Position numbers and translations under genes: made by a program. 64,000 nt of DNA from NCBI GenBank assembly GCA_009777345.1, contig WRMB01000001.1, forward strand, positions 59,050-123,049, read 5' to 3'. Below are positions 25,946 to 34,611 of this stretch, one piece after another. The notes under the pieces were generated by a model. The model ran no database searches. It was not told where the DNA came from and saw only the letters and a program-made list of their open reading frames with translations. Position 1 is the stretch's first letter, and every line of letters begins with the position of its first letter. The stretch is from Micrococcales bacterium. Its GTDB lineage: Bacteria > Actinomycetota > Actinomycetes > Actinomycetales > Cellulomonadaceae.

Positions 25946-27124
25946 GTGCACGTCCCTGACGGTTATGTCTCGCCGCAGACCTGCGTGGTCGCGCTGGCCG
26001 CGACCGTGCCGTTCTGGGTGGTCGCCACCCGCAAGGTGTCGGACGTGGTGAAGACCAAGGACGTGCCGCTGCTGGCCATGTTCGCCGCGCTGTCCTTCCT
26101 CGTCATGATGTTCAACATCCCGCTGCCGGGCGGGACCAGCGCGCACGCCGTCGGGGCGGTGGTGGTGGCGATCGTCCTGGGGCCCTGGGCGGCGGTCGTC
26201 GCGCTGTCGGTGGCCCTGCTGCTCCAGGCCCTGGTGTTCGGGGACGGGGGAGTGCTCGCCTTCGGGGTGAACACGCTGATCCTGGCCGTGGTCATGCCGT
26301 TCGTCGGGCTGGCGGCCTACCGGCTGGTCGCCGGACGGTCGGCGCTGACCAGCCGACGGCGGACCGTCGCCGCTGGGGTGGGCGGGTACGTCGGGATCAA
26401 CGCCGCCGGGCTGGCCACCGCCGTGTTCCTGGGGGTGCAGCCGATGTTGTTCCACACCGCCGACGGCACCCCGTTGTACTCTCCGTACACCCTGGCCCAG
26501 ACCCTGCCCGCTATGGCCGTGCCGCACCTGACGCTGGCCGGTGCCGCCGAGGCGGTCCTCACCGCCGGGGTGCTGGCCTACCTGGTCCGGGCCGCACCGG
26601 GCCGTCTGGCCGCGACCCACCCGGACCCGGTCGTGGCGGTGGGCCCGTCAGCCGGCTCGGGCCCGCCGGTCCGGCCGCGTCGGGTGCGGCCCGCCACCGT
26701 GGCGGGCGGGTTCGTCGTGGCGCTGGTCGGGCTGTGCCCGTTGGGGCTGCTGGCCCCGGGCGAGACGTTCGGCGAGGCCGCCCCCGAGGACCTGGACCTG
26801 GCCGGGCTCGGCCTGCGGGCCGTGCCTGAGGGGATGGAGCGGTTCGCCGGGTTCTGGAGCCACACCCTCATCGCCGACTACGGTTTCGGCGAAGGGCAGA
26901 ACCCGGTCCTGGGGTACTGGGTGTCCGCGCTGCTCGGCGTCGCCGTCGTCGGGGTGGTGGTCTACCTGCTGGGCCGGGTCGTCGAGGCGGTCGTCGCGCG
27001 GCGCGGCCCGGGTCAGCCGGAACCGCCCCGGGGCCGGACGACCGACGGCCCGGCCGAGGTCGTGGACGGCACCATCGACCTGGCCGCCGGTGACGTCCAG
27101 GTGGCTGTGACCGATGCCGTCTGA
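25946..27124 (+). CDS. cbiM: ECF nickel/cobalt transporter substrate-binding subunit CbiM/NikM with fused NikN-like domain
   Basis: The 392-residue S component starts at GTG 25946 with (V/M)HVPDGYVSPQT, where His2 and the N-terminal amine bind the metal, followed by six to seven helices typical of CbiM (LSFLVMMFNIPLPGGTSAHA, GINAAGLATAVFLG). After about residue 245 a second part with one periplasmic loop (AVPEGMERFAGFW) and two helices matches the NikN/PDGLE domain, so the two are fused. Nickel rather than cobalt is favoured by the hydrogenase locus in the same window and the shared promoter motif; no B12 genes or cobalamin riboswitch are visible. Confidence 0.92.
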   Translation: MHVPDGYVSPQTCVVALAATVPFWVVATRKVSDVVKTKDVPLLAMFAALSFLVMMFNIPLPGGTSAHAVGAVVVAIVLGPWAAVVALSVALLLQALVFGDGGVLAFGVNTLILAVVMPFVGLAAYRLVAGRSALTSRRRTVAAGVGGYVGINAAGLATAVFLGVQPMLFHTADGTPLYSPYTLAQTLPAMAVPHLTLAGAAEAVLTAGVLAYLVRAAPGRLAATHPDPVVAVGPSAGSGPPVRPRRVRPATVAGGFVVALVGLCPLGLLAPGETFGEAAPEDLDLAGLGLRAVPEGMERFAGFWSHTLIADYGFGEGQNPVLGYWVSALLGVAVVGVVVYLLGRVVEAVVARRGPGQPEPPRGRTTDGPAEVVDGTIDLAAGDVQVAVTDAV

Positions 27125-28127
27125 CTGCACCCGCAGTTCCACCACTGAGGGGTTCGTGCCGCCAGTGAGGGGTTCTAGACCCGTCACTGGCGACACAGAC
27201 CCCTCACTGGTCGAGGCTGCGAGAGTGCCAGCCTGGCTCGTCGCACCCGAGACGCACGCTCCGGCCTACGCGCCGAACGGGCAGCGTCGGCGGCGGGGGT
27301 TCCTCGACGCTACGGCGGAGCAGTCGGCGCGGGTGCTGCGCCAGGTCGTCGTGGCCGACGCGACCGCGGCCCGGCCCGGTCTGCTGCAGCGTCTCGACCC
27401 GCGCACGGCGGTGGTCGCGATGCTGGCGGTGCTGGTCGGGCTATCCCTGGTGCACCACGCGCTGGTGCTGCTGGTGGCGTGGGTGGTGGTGGTCGGGCTG
27501 GCCCTGGCCAGTCGGGTGCCGCCAGGTGACCTGGGTCGGGCCTGGGTGGCGGTGCCCGCGTTCGCGGCGCTGGTGGCGGTCCCGGTGACGCTGTCGGTGG
27601 TCCGGGCCGGGGACGTCGTCGTGACGCTGTGGACCTGGCACGGGGTGCCGCAGGGCCTGACCGCGCAGGGGCTGGTCGCCGCGGCGCTGCTGGTCACCCG
27701 GGTGGGCTGTTCGGTATCGGTGGTGCTGCTAGTCACCGCGACGACGTCCTGGACGCGCCTGTTCGCCGCGCTCGGGGCGCTGGGGGTGCCGCGGGTGTTC
27801 GTCATGGTCGTGTCGCTGGCCCACCGCTACCTGGTGCTGCTCACCGGTGTGATGGCCGATATGGTGACCAGCCGCCGGGTGCGGACCGTCGCCGGGGTGC
27901 GGCACGACCGGGCTGGCCGGGCGGTGCTCGGCGCTTCGGTCGGGGCGCTGGTCGGCAAGGCGCACCAGATGGCCGACGAGGTCTACCAGGCGATGGTCGC
28001 CCGCGGCTACCGGGGCCGTACCCTCACGCTGCGCCTCTTCCGCTTCGGCCCGGCTGATCTGGTCGCCGCTGTGGCGGTCACGGCCGGGCTGGCCGGGCTG
28101 CTGCTCTGGGACGGTGCTCTTGGCTGA
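27114..28127 (+). CDS. cbiQ: ECF transporter membrane subunit CbiQ
   Basis: The 337-residue T component couples the ATPase to CbiM. The conserved coupling motifs are in RRVRTVAGV and MVARGYRGRT (the ARG-type helix), with several long membrane helices. ATG 27114 overlaps the end of cbiM. The first 36 residues are encoded by a degenerate palindrome (27160-27210) and look unlike CbiQ; GTG 27222 (VPAWLVAPETHAP) is an alternative start that avoids it. Confidence 0.9.
   Translation: MPSDCTRSSTTEGFVPPVRGSRPVTGDTDPSLVEAARVPAWLVAPETHAPAYAPNGQRRRRGFLDATAEQSARVLRQVVVADATAARPGLLQRLDPRTAVVAMLAVLVGLSLVHHALVLLVAWVVVVGLALASRVPPGDLGRAWVAVPAFAALVAVPVTLSVVRAGDVVVTLWTWHGVPQGLTAQGLVAAALLVTRVGCSVSVVLLVTATTSWTRLFAALGALGVPRVFVMVVSLAHRYLVLLTGVMADMVTSRRVRTVAGVRHDRAGRAVLGASVGALVGKAHQMADEVYQAMVARGYRGRTLTLRLFRFGPADLVAAVAVTAGLAGLLLWDGALG
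27160..27210. repeat. Degenerate palindrome (type D-like) at the 5' end of cbiQ
   Basis: CCAGTGAGGGGT (27162-27173) pairs with ACCCCTCACTGG-type sequence at 27199-27210, and CGCCAGTGA pairs alternatively with TCACTGGCG (27184-27192). A further CACTGAGGGGTTC lies just upstream at 27143. The GTGAGGGGTT core is shared with the palindrome at 8791. Confidence 0.6.
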
Positions 28128-28866
28128 GGTGCCGGTGTCCTGCCAGGACGTGTCGTACGCCTATCTGGACCGGTTCTGCGCCCTGGACCAGGTCAGCCTC
28201 GATGTGCGGGCCGGGCAGCGGCTGGCCCTGCTCGGCGCCAACGGCTGCGGCAAGACGACCCTGCTCAAGGTCCTGGCCGGGCTGGTCTTCCCCACGTCGG
28301 GCACCGTCACCGCCTTCGGTAGCCCCCTGACCGAGGCGGCCCTGGAGGACGACCAGCTGAGCGCGGCCTTCCGGGCCCGGGTCGGGTTCTGCTTCCAGAG
28401 TTCGGACGTCCAGGTGTTCAGCCCCACGGTGCGCGACGAGATCGCCTTCGGCTGCCTCCAGCTGGGCCTGACCCCGGAGGAGACCGGCGAGCGCACCGCC
28501 GACGTGCTGCGTCTGCTGGGCATCGACGACCTGGTGGACCGCACCCCGTTCCAGCTCTCCGGCGGGCAGAAGAAGAAGGTCGCCATCGCCTCGGTCCTGG
28601 TGATGAACCCGCAGGTGCTGCTGTTCGACGAGCCCATGGCCGCCCTCGACCCGCGCACCCGGGGCTGGCTGACCGACCTGCTGGCCAGGCTGACCGCGTC
28701 GGGCACCACGGTCGTGGCCGCCACCCACGACCTGGACCGCCTGGAACAGCTGGCCGACCGGGCTGTCGTCCTGGGCGAGGACCACCGCGTCCTGGCCGAC
28801 GCCACCCCCGACCAGATCCTCGCCGACCACGACCTGCTGGTGGCCGCCAACCTCGTCGCCCCCTGA
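28114..28866 (+). CDS. cbiO: ECF transporter ATPase CbiO
   Basis: The 250-residue ABC ATPase powers nickel/cobalt uptake. Walker A GANGCGKTTLL, Q-loop in CFQSSDVQVFSPTV, signature LSGGQKKK, Walker B VLLFDEPMAALDP and switch ATHDLDR are all present. GTG 28114 overlaps the cbiQ stop by 14 bases. It closes the cbiMQO operon. Confidence 0.95.
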   Translation: MLLAEVPVSCQDVSYAYLDRFCALDQVSLDVRAGQRLALLGANGCGKTTLLKVLAGLVFPTSGTVTAFGSPLTEAALEDDQLSAAFRARVGFCFQSSDVQVFSPTVRDEIAFGCLQLGLTPEETGERTADVLRLLGIDDLVDRTPFQLSGGQKKKVAIASVLVMNPQVLLFDEPMAALDPRTRGWLTDLLARLTASGTTVVAATHDLDRLEQLADRAVVLGEDHRVLADATPDQILADHDLLVAANLVAP

Positions 28867-28903
28867 GCCAGACCAGGTGCCGCAGCTCGTATGCCACGGA
28901 AGG

Positions 28904-28924
28904 TTACCCACAGGGTTGTCCACA
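28904..28924. promoter_or_regulatory. Pair of DnaA-box-like sites
   Basis: TTACCCACA (28904-28912) and TTGTCCACA (28916-28924) lie 12 bases apart in the same orientation. TTGTCCACA is the preferred actinobacterial DnaA box. There is no AT-rich unwinding region or dnaA/dnaN nearby, so this is not oriC; it may titrate DnaA or regulate the small gene at 28976. Confidence 0.5.
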
Positions 28925-28975
28925 GATTTGTGGTGCTGGTCATCAACCGGACCCGGGGTGGTCCAGCCTGGGGGT

Positions 28976-29365
28976 ATGACACGGAATCGACCTCAGTTCC
29001 TGACCACCGACGACGACCTGCTGGCCTTCGTGGGCCGCACCATGGACCATGCCCTGCGCGACCAGACCTGGTTGTGGCTCACCGACCCGGACAGCACCGG
29101 GTTCGGCACCGTGGTCCAGCTCGACCATTCCGAGGCCGACGGGATAGTGCCGGAGCGCCTGTGGCAGGCGGTGGCGGAGGCAGCCGGTACCGAGCTCGGG
29201 CTGGTCTACGAGCGCCGCGGCCCGGAGACCCTGTCGACCCTCGACCACCAGCGCCTGCGCGCGGCGCTGCACGGGGCAGCCGAGCGTGGTCTGCGCCTCC
29301 GCGGCCCGATCCTCGTGCACGACACCGGTACCCGCTGGCTCGGCCCCGACGACCTGGCCGGATGA
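28976..29365 (+). CDS. Conserved small protein, unknown
   Basis: A 129-residue acidic cytoplasmic protein (TTDDDLLAFVGRTMDHALRD, then a Trp-rich LWLTDPDSTGFGTVVQLD). No transmembrane segment or catalytic motif. GGGGGT directly before ATG 28976 is a poor ribosome site. It sits alone after two DnaA-like boxes. Coding bias matches the chromosome core, so the gene is probably native. Confidence 0.6.
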   Translation: MTRNRPQFLTTDDDLLAFVGRTMDHALRDQTWLWLTDPDSTGFGTVVQLDHSEADGIVPERLWQAVAEAAGTELGLVYERRGPETLSTLDHQRLRAALHGAAERGLRLRGPILVHDTGTRWLGPDDLAG

Positions 29366-29384
29366 GACCACCCATCGCGACAAC

Positions 29385-29424
29385 GGTATATACCATGAAC
29401 ACAATATCGTCCATCAGGTATGAT
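29385..29424 (+). promoter_or_regulatory. Promoter and operator of the toxin-antitoxin pair
   Basis: TGAACA (29396-29401), 17 bases, then TATGAT (29419-29424) form a good promoter only 6 bases before the toxin GTG, so the mRNA is probably leaderless. The palindrome GGTATATACC (29385-29394) next to the -35 and a related GGTAT at the -10 are likely autoregulation sites for the HTH antitoxin. Confidence 0.6.
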
Positions 29425-29430
29425 GACAGC

Positions 29431-29763
29431 GTGCGCTGGACCGTCCTCTTCTCCTTAGAGGTCCGCGACTGGTACGCCACCTTGACCCCGAAGGGCCGGG
29501 CGCAGGTGGGTCGGGTCGTGGCCCTGCTGGAGGAGCGGGGCCCGGCGTTGACCATGCCGCACTCGCGCCAGCTCGGAGACGGCCTGCGTGAGCTGCGGTT
29601 CACCTGCGAGAACGTGGCCCAGCGCATCACCTACGTGCTAGACCCTGAGCACCAGGCAGTCACCTTGATCACGTTCCGCAAGCAACGCCAGAACGAACGG
29701 GCGGAAGTCAGCCGGGCGCGTCGCGCGCTCGCCGTCTACCGCGCCAGCCGGAAGGGACAGTGA
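29431..29763 (+). CDS. HigB/Gp49-type RelE-superfamily toxin
   Basis: The 110-residue protein has the Gp49/HigB order: VRDWYATLTPKGRAQVGRVV, RQLGDGLRELRF, RITYVLDPEHQAVTLITFRKQRQ. Such toxins cleave mRNA at the ribosome. GTG 29431 follows a promoter at leaderless distance. The downstream Xre-type antitoxin is one base after the stop, giving the toxin-first order of higBA systems. Confidence 0.85.
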   Translation: MRWTVLFSLEVRDWYATLTPKGRAQVGRVVALLEERGPALTMPHSRQLGDGLRELRFTCENVAQRITYVLDPEHQAVTLITFRKQRQNERAEVSRARRALAVYRASRKGQ

Positions 29764-29764
29764 C

Positions 29765-30082
29765 ATGGACGAACCGCGCGAGACCGTACCGTTCCGCGAG
29801 CTAGAGGCCGACGCCCTCGCCGCGATGACCCCCGCCGAGCGTGCCGAGTTCGACGCGGCGGAGATCGAGACGGCCGCCCGTCTGCGGGTGGCCGAGATGG
29901 TCTACACCGCTCGCACCGCGGCGGGAATGACCCAGACCCAGCTGGCCAGAGCCGCGGGAACCGCCCAGTCCACGGTCTCCGCGATCGAGAACGGCGCCCA
30001 GCTGCCCGGAGTCCTCCTGCTGGGACGACTGGCCCGAGCCCTCGGCGGAACCCTGCACATCGACATCCAGACAGCCGCATAG
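29765..30082 (+). CDS. HigA-type XRE antitoxin
   Basis: A 105-residue protein with a C-terminal XRE helix-turn-helix (GMTQTQLARAAGTAQSTVSA, then IENGAQLP) and an acidic N-terminal half that can cover the toxin. AGGGACAG upstream spans the toxin stop. It should neutralise the HigB-like toxin and repress the pair through the GGTATATACC operator. Confidence 0.87.
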   Translation: MDEPRETVPFRELEADALAAMTPAERAEFDAAEIETAARLRVAEMVYTARTAAGMTQTQLARAAGTAQSTVSAIENGAQLPGVLLLGRLARALGGTLHIDIQTAA

Positions 30083-30254
30083 GCCTGGACGAAAGGTTCT
30101 CGAACACTGGTCGTGACGCGGGAGTACGCCGGAGCACGCACGACGGAGGTCGGTTCCATCAGCCGTCCGCGGGACGTCCACGGTGATGTGGGGCCGTACG
30201 GCCAGGTGATCGGATAGGGTTCCTCGGAGTCTTCACGAGCCGAGGAGGGTTCTG

Positions 30255-31046
30255 CTGAGCACCGCGCCGCGTCTGGTCGCCTTCGACCTGGACGACACCC
30301 TTGCCCCGTCGAAGTCCCCGCTCGACCCGCGGATGGGCGATCTGCTCGCCCGGCTGCTCGGGCTGGTCGAGGTGTGCGTCATCTCCGGGGGACAGTTCGA
30401 GCAGTTCCGCACCCAGGTGGTCGAGCGGCTGCCGGTCCTGGACGACGCCCAGGCCGCCCGGCTGCACCTGATGCCCACCTGCGGCACCCAGTACTGGCGC
30501 CGCACCAGCGACGAGGGGCACCCGGCTGACGGCTGGGCCCAGGTCTACGCGGAGAACCTCAGCGACGACCAGAAGCAGCGGGCCACGACGGCGCTGGAGA
30601 CCCAGGCCCGTGGTCTGGGGCTGTGGGAGGCCGAGACCTGGGGGCCGATCCTCGAAGACCGCGGCAGCCAGATCACCTTCTCCGCCCTGGGCCAGGCGGC
30701 ACCGGTGGCCGCGAAGAGCGCCTGGGACCCGACGGGGGAACGCAAGTCGGCCCTGCGCGCGGCCGTGGCCGCCCTGGTACCGGACCTGGAGGTGCGTTCC
30801 GGCGGGTCCACGTCGGTGGACGTCACCCGCAAGGGGATCGACAAGGCGTACGGGATGCGCAGGCTGGCCGAGGTCACCGGTGTCGCGCTGGACGACATGC
30901 TGTTCGTCGGCGACCGGCTGGACCCGGACGGCAACGACTACCCGGTGAAAGCCCTCGGGGTGCCCACGCACGCGGTCAGCGGGTGGACGGAGACCGCCGA
31001 CTACCTGGAGACCCTCATCGCCGACCTGCAGGTCGTGCGGGTCTGA
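30255..31046 (+). CDS. HAD-superfamily (IIB) phosphatase, probable CTG start
   Basis: A 263-residue Cof/SupH-like HAD hydrolase. VAFDLDDTLAPSKSPLD gives motif I, VCVISGG motif II, and MLFVGDRLDPDGNDYPV motif IV; the central cap is typical of class IIB. Neither ATG, GTG nor TTG occurs in frame between the upstream stop (30207) and residue 26; ATG 30333 would delete motif I. GAGGAGGG (30242-30249) sits 5 bases before CTG 30255, so CTG is the likely start. Predicted sugar-phosphate substrate; phosphomannomutase-like members also exist. Confidence 0.82.
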   Translation: MSTAPRLVAFDLDDTLAPSKSPLDPRMGDLLARLLGLVEVCVISGGQFEQFRTQVVERLPVLDDAQAARLHLMPTCGTQYWRRTSDEGHPADGWAQVYAENLSDDQKQRATTALETQARGLGLWEAETWGPILEDRGSQITFSALGQAAPVAAKSAWDPTGERKSALRAAVAALVPDLEVRSGGSTSVDVTRKGIDKAYGMRRLAEVTGVALDDMLFVGDRLDPDGNDYPVKALGVPTHAVSGWTETADYLETLIADLQVVRV

Positions 31047-31116
31047 ACCGCGCAGCACAGGCGGGCGCGCCGCAGACCGCCAGGTCAGGGCGCGCAGGTC
31101 AGGACGCGGGTGAAGG

Positions 31117-32529
31117 TCAGGCGGAGACGGACGACAGCCAGCTGACCGAGGACAGGTCCTGGTGGGCGAACTCGCGGACCGACTCGCGGGCCGCCTTCAC
31201 CGCGTGCAGCGCCGCGGACATCGGAGCGGAGTCGAACGGCTTGGACGCGGCCAGGCACTGGTCGGCCAGCTTGCGCACCGCGGCGACCTGGCGCAGCCCG
31301 GACTTCAGCTGGGCGTCGATCGGCTCGGTGAACGGGTCCAGCCGCTGCGACAGGCGGTACCGGGGGATGAGCAGCCGCCACGTCGCCAGCTGACGCTGGA
31401 AGGTGCGCATCTCGCGCTCCACCTCGACCAGGTCCTGGGCCAGGGTGCGCAGGCCCTCGTTGGTCACCATGACCTCGCGGGCGGCGGTGGTCGCCGTCTC
31501 CTCCAGGGCCAGGGCCAGCATCTGGATGTACAGTGGCGCGCGCTCGGGAGCCTCTCCGGCCGCTACCTCGCGGGCGAACTCGCCGAGCTGTTCGTCGTGC
31601 AGCCGGGCCAGGGCGATACGCATCCGCAGCTCGCCGATCCGGCCGCGCACGTCGTCCAGGCGGTGACGCAGGTCTTCCATGGCCTCGGCCAGCCACTGCG
31701 AGATGGCCGACAGCGGGCCGACGACGCGGCCCAGCACCGGTTCGGTCGCCGAGACCTCGCCGGAGGCGGCCACCGCGGCGGCCACCGCGGCCCGCAGGCG
31801 GGCGATGGAGCCTTCGGTCTGGTCGGACTGCTCGGCCAGCTTGGTGGACAGGGCGTCGAGCTCGTCCAGACCGGCCATCTGGTTGTCCAGCGTCTGGTCG
31901 ATGGCGATCGCACCGGCGAGCATGTCGCGCATCGGGCCCGAGACCGGGTCGCGCGGGTCAGGGTCGGTCCACCGGGTCAGCTCGCGCCGGGCCGTGACCT
32001 CGGCCGGCAGGGCCAGCCTGATGAAGTCCTCGTAGCTGGCGAAACCCAGACCGCCGATGCCCTCGGCCAGGGCCGCCACGCCCAGCTTGGCGGTGGCGAC
32101 ACGCGAGGCACCGGCCGACCGGGCGGCCAGCTCCATCGGCAGGACCTTCTGGTACAGCGCGTCGGCGGCCTGCCACAGGTCGGTGCGGCACGGGCGGGTC
32201 CGCACCGACAAGAAGCCGTCGCCGAGCGGGGTGACGGTCGCGAAGACCCAGTAGGCCACGCCGTCGTGGGCCAGGTTCTTCACGTAGGCCGCCATCGGAC
32301 GGCCCCCGAGCAGCAGGTCCCACATGATCTGGAACGCGCCGCCGGGCATGTCGGGGTGGCGGATCAGGTTGTGCGGCTGGCGGAGGATCTCGTCCATGGT
32401 GTACTGCGCGTAGTGGCAGAACACGGCGTTGGCGCCGTCGATGACGCCCTTGCGGTCGGTGGTGGAGAAGAACGTGTCAGGTACGGCAACTTCCCGTACT
32501 GACCCGTCTGGTCTCGGTACGACATGCAC
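31117..32529 (-). CDS. PAS-domain sensor protein with long helical C-terminus (Aer-like)
   Basis: The 470-residue soluble protein begins with a PAS domain like that of the aerotaxis sensor Aer (DTFFSTTDRKGVIDGANAVF, LIRHPDMPGGAFQIMWDLLL). The rest is helical with heptads (about residues 225-400) but lacks the hairpin tip (E-Q-x-A-S-I-E-E) of methyl-accepting proteins. FAD or another ligand may be bound by the PAS fold. GTG 32529 has GGAAGGAG upstream. No che genes are visible in this window. Confidence 0.8.
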   Translation of the reverse strand: MHVVPRPDGSVREVAVPDTFFSTTDRKGVIDGANAVFCHYAQYTMDEILRQPHNLIRHPDMPGGAFQIMWDLLLGGRPMAAYVKNLAHDGVAYWVFATVTPLGDGFLSVRTRPCRTDLWQAADALYQKVLPMELAARSAGASRVATAKLGVAALAEGIGGLGFASYEDFIRLALPAEVTARRELTRWTDPDPRDPVSGPMRDMLAGAIAIDQTLDNQMAGLDELDALSTKLAEQSDQTEGSIARLRAAVAAAVAASGEVSATEPVLGRVVGPLSAISQWLAEAMEDLRHRLDDVRGRIGELRMRIALARLHDEQLGEFAREVAAGEAPERAPLYIQMLALALEETATTAAREVMVTNEGLRTLAQDLVEVEREMRTFQRQLATWRLLIPRYRLSQRLDPFTEPIDAQLKSGLRQVAAVRKLADQCLAASKPFDSAPMSAALHAVKAARESVREFAHQDLSSVSWLSSVSA

Positions 32530-32660
32530 GCCGTGGTCTCCTTCCGCTCCTGCCAGTCCCACAGGACCCATCGGCCCAGGGTCTGCCGAGGTGAGGAAAA
32601 CTCTGCCTCGGCAGGTGAGGCTTACTCCAGAGGCTACGGCACCGGTCAGTCACGGGACGA

Positions 32661-33554
32661 TCACGACGAGATGTTCGACTGGGTGAACCTGGACCAGGCG
32701 AACGCGCCGAACACGACGACCCACGCCACCTGCAGTCCTAAGCCAGTTCCCACCGTGTTCCAGTCGACCTCCAGGCGCAATAGCTCGGCAAAACCGTACC
32801 AGTAGTGGGTGAGGAGGTACGGATGGACCGCTGACAGCGCCGGGAGCGTGTCCAGGATCGTCGAGACGACCGCGACGACGACCGTCGCGACCATCGCCGC
32901 GATCGGCACCTCGGTCAGCGTGGAGACGAACAGCCCCACCACGACCAGCCCCGTCAGCGACAGCCCGATGTACACCACCACGCCGAGCACCCGGAGCATC
33001 CCCTCGGCCAGCGGCACCGTGGTGCCCGACAGCAGCACCACGTCGTGCAGGCCGAACAGCGCGGCACCGACGACCAGCCCGACCGTGGCGACGACGCCAA
33101 CCGCCACGGCCACCAGCGCCAGTGCGCCTACGGCCTTGGCGAACAGCAGGCGGGAACGGCTCACCGGCAGCACCAGCAGGTAGCGCAGCGTCCCGGCGGA
33201 CGCCTCCCCGGCCACGGCGTCACCGGTGGCCAGGGCCACCGTCAGCGGCAGCAGGAACGGCAGGCACATGAACAGCGACGCCACGACGAGGAACACCCCG
33301 TTGTTGGTGGCCTGGGTGAGGAACCCCGGGCCTTCGCTGGTCCGCGGGTCGTCGCGGGTGAGGTACAGCATGAGGCCCAGCAGGGCCGGGACCAGGCCCA
33401 GCCCGGCGACGAACACCTGGTTGCGGCGCCGTCCGAGCACCAGGCGCAGCTCGGCGGCCAGCAGGCGACCCGTGGCACCACGCCGCGGCGTCCAGCGTTC
33501 GGTCTGGGTGGGTCCGGTGGTGGGTTCAGCGGTAGGTCCGGTCTCAGCGGGCAA
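32661..33554 (-). CDS. ABC-2 type transporter permease
   Basis: About 297 residues with six membrane helices; the N-terminal half includes LVLGRRRNQVFVAGLGLVPALL, a central loop AGEASAGTLRYLLVLPVSR typical of ABC-2 permeases, and a C-terminal helix pair. TTG 33554 overlaps the ATPase stop by 11 bases; a Thr/Glu/Pro-rich N-terminal extension of about 20 residues precedes the family core. With the ATPase and LolA-like protein it forms one operon. Confidence 0.85.
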   Translation of the reverse strand: MPAETGPTAEPTTGPTQTERWTPRRGATGRLLAAELRLVLGRRRNQVFVAGLGLVPALLGLMLYLTRDDPRTSEGPGFLTQATNNGVFLVVASLFMCLPFLLPLTVALATGDAVAGEASAGTLRYLLVLPVSRSRLLFAKAVGALALVAVAVGVVATVGLVVGAALFGLHDVVLLSGTTVPLAEGMLRVLGVVVYIGLSLTGLVVVGLFVSTLTEVPIAAMVATVVVAVVSTILDTLPALSAVHPYLLTHYWYGFAELLRLEVDWNTVGTGLGLQVAWVVVFGAFAWSRFTQSNISS

Positions 33555-34611
33555 CGTCGAATCCCTCCCCGGTGAGCTCGACGAAGACCTCTTCCAGGCT
33601 CGGCTCGCGCACGTGCAGCGCGGCGACGGCGACCTCGGCCTCGACCAGCGCCTTGGTGATCGCCGGGGTGGCGACCCCGTCGAGGACGGCGGTGAGCCTC
33701 GTCGCGGTCCCAGCGGCACCGTCGTCGCGGACGTCGGGCCCGACCGCGGGCACCCGGATGTCGGGACCGACCGCGGGCACCCGGATGTCGGGCCCGACCG
33801 CGGGCACCCGGATGTCGGGCCCGACCGCGGGCACCCGGATGTCGGTCAGGCCCTGCTCGGCCAGCACCCGCCGGGCCGTCGGCAGGTGCGCGGCGGTGGT
33901 GGTGATCTCGACCCGTCGGGGCCGCTGCCCGGCCAGGTCCGCCCGTCCGCCCTGGAGCACCAGGCGGCCGGTCGACATCACGCCCAGGTGGGTGCAGACC
34001 TGGTCGATCTCGGCCAGCAGGTGCGAGGACACCAGCACCGTGGTGCCTTCGTCGGCCAGCTCGCGGACCAGGGTGCGCACCTCGCGGGTGCCCTGCGGGT
34101 CCAGGCCGTTCGTCGGCTCGTCCAGCACCATGAGCTCGCGGGGCCGCAGCAGCGTCGCGGCCAGCCCGAGCCGCTGCTTCATGCCCAGCGAGTACTGCCG
34201 GAACTTCTTGCCGCCCGCCGCGGCCAGCCCCACCCGGGCCAGGGCGGCGTCGATACGGGCGTCGCGGGTGGCCGGGTCGGCGGACGGGTCGCAGGCGTCC
34301 AGCCGGACCAGGTTGGCCCGGCCGGTCAGGTACGGCTGGAACGCCGGGCCTTCGACCAGGGCCCCCACCGGGCCCAGGACCTGCGCGGCGGCCTGCGGCA
34401 TCGGACGGCCGAGCAGCTCGACCTCGCCCGCCGTGGGGCGGACCAGGCCGAGCAGCATCCGGATGGTCGTGGTCTTGCCCGACCCGTTCGGCCCCAGAAA
34501 GCCGTACACCGCGCCGCGGGGTACCTCCAGGTCGATCGCGTCCACCGCGACCTGACCGGAGCGGAAGCGCTTGGTCAGGCCGCGGGTGGCTACAGCGAGG
34601 TCGTCGCTCAC
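33544..34611 (-). CDS. ABC transporter ATPase with a nine-residue tandem repeat
   Basis: The 355-residue ATPase has Walker A GPNGSGKTTTI, signature YSLGMKQRLG, Walker B LMVLDEPTNGLDP and the switch HLLAEIDQ, as in CcmA/BcrA-type exporters. Between the core and the C-terminal domain it carries four exact or near-exact nine-residue units DIRVPAVGP encoded by a 27-bp tandem repeat (33733-33840). GTG 34611 overlaps the LolA-like stop (GTGA). Confidence 0.92.
   Translation of the reverse strand: MSDDLAVATRGLTKRFRSGQVAVDAIDLEVPRGAVYGFLGPNGSGKTTTIRMLLGLVRPTAGEVELLGRPMPQAAAQVLGPVGALVEGPAFQPYLTGRANLVRLDACDPSADPATRDARIDAALARVGLAAAGGKKFRQYSLGMKQRLGLAATLLRPRELMVLDEPTNGLDPQGTREVRTLVRELADEGTTVLVSSHLLAEIDQVCTHLGVMSTGRLVLQGGRADLAGQRPRRVEITTTAAHLPTARRVLAEQGLTDIRVPAVGPDIRVPAVGPDIRVPAVGPDIRVPAVGPDVRDDGAAGTATRLTAVLDGVATPAITKALVEAEVAVAALHVREPSLEEVFVELTGEGFDVAR
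33733..33840 (-). repeat. 27-bp tandem repeat, four units, in the ABC ATPase
   Basis: Units start at 33733, 33760, 33787 and 33814, each beginning GTCGGGCCCGACCGCGGGCA (the second unit has an A for C change). One unit encodes nine residues, so copy-number change keeps frame. Confidence 0.95.

Noticed and set aside
28880..28975. Origin of replication
   Set aside because: Only two DnaA boxes, no AT-rich region, and no dnaA, dnaN or gidA nearby.
32612..32628. DtxR/IdeR-like iron box (CAGGTGAGGCTTACTCC)
   Set aside because: Only about 11 of 19 consensus positions match and the dyad is poor; no iron genes are next to it.
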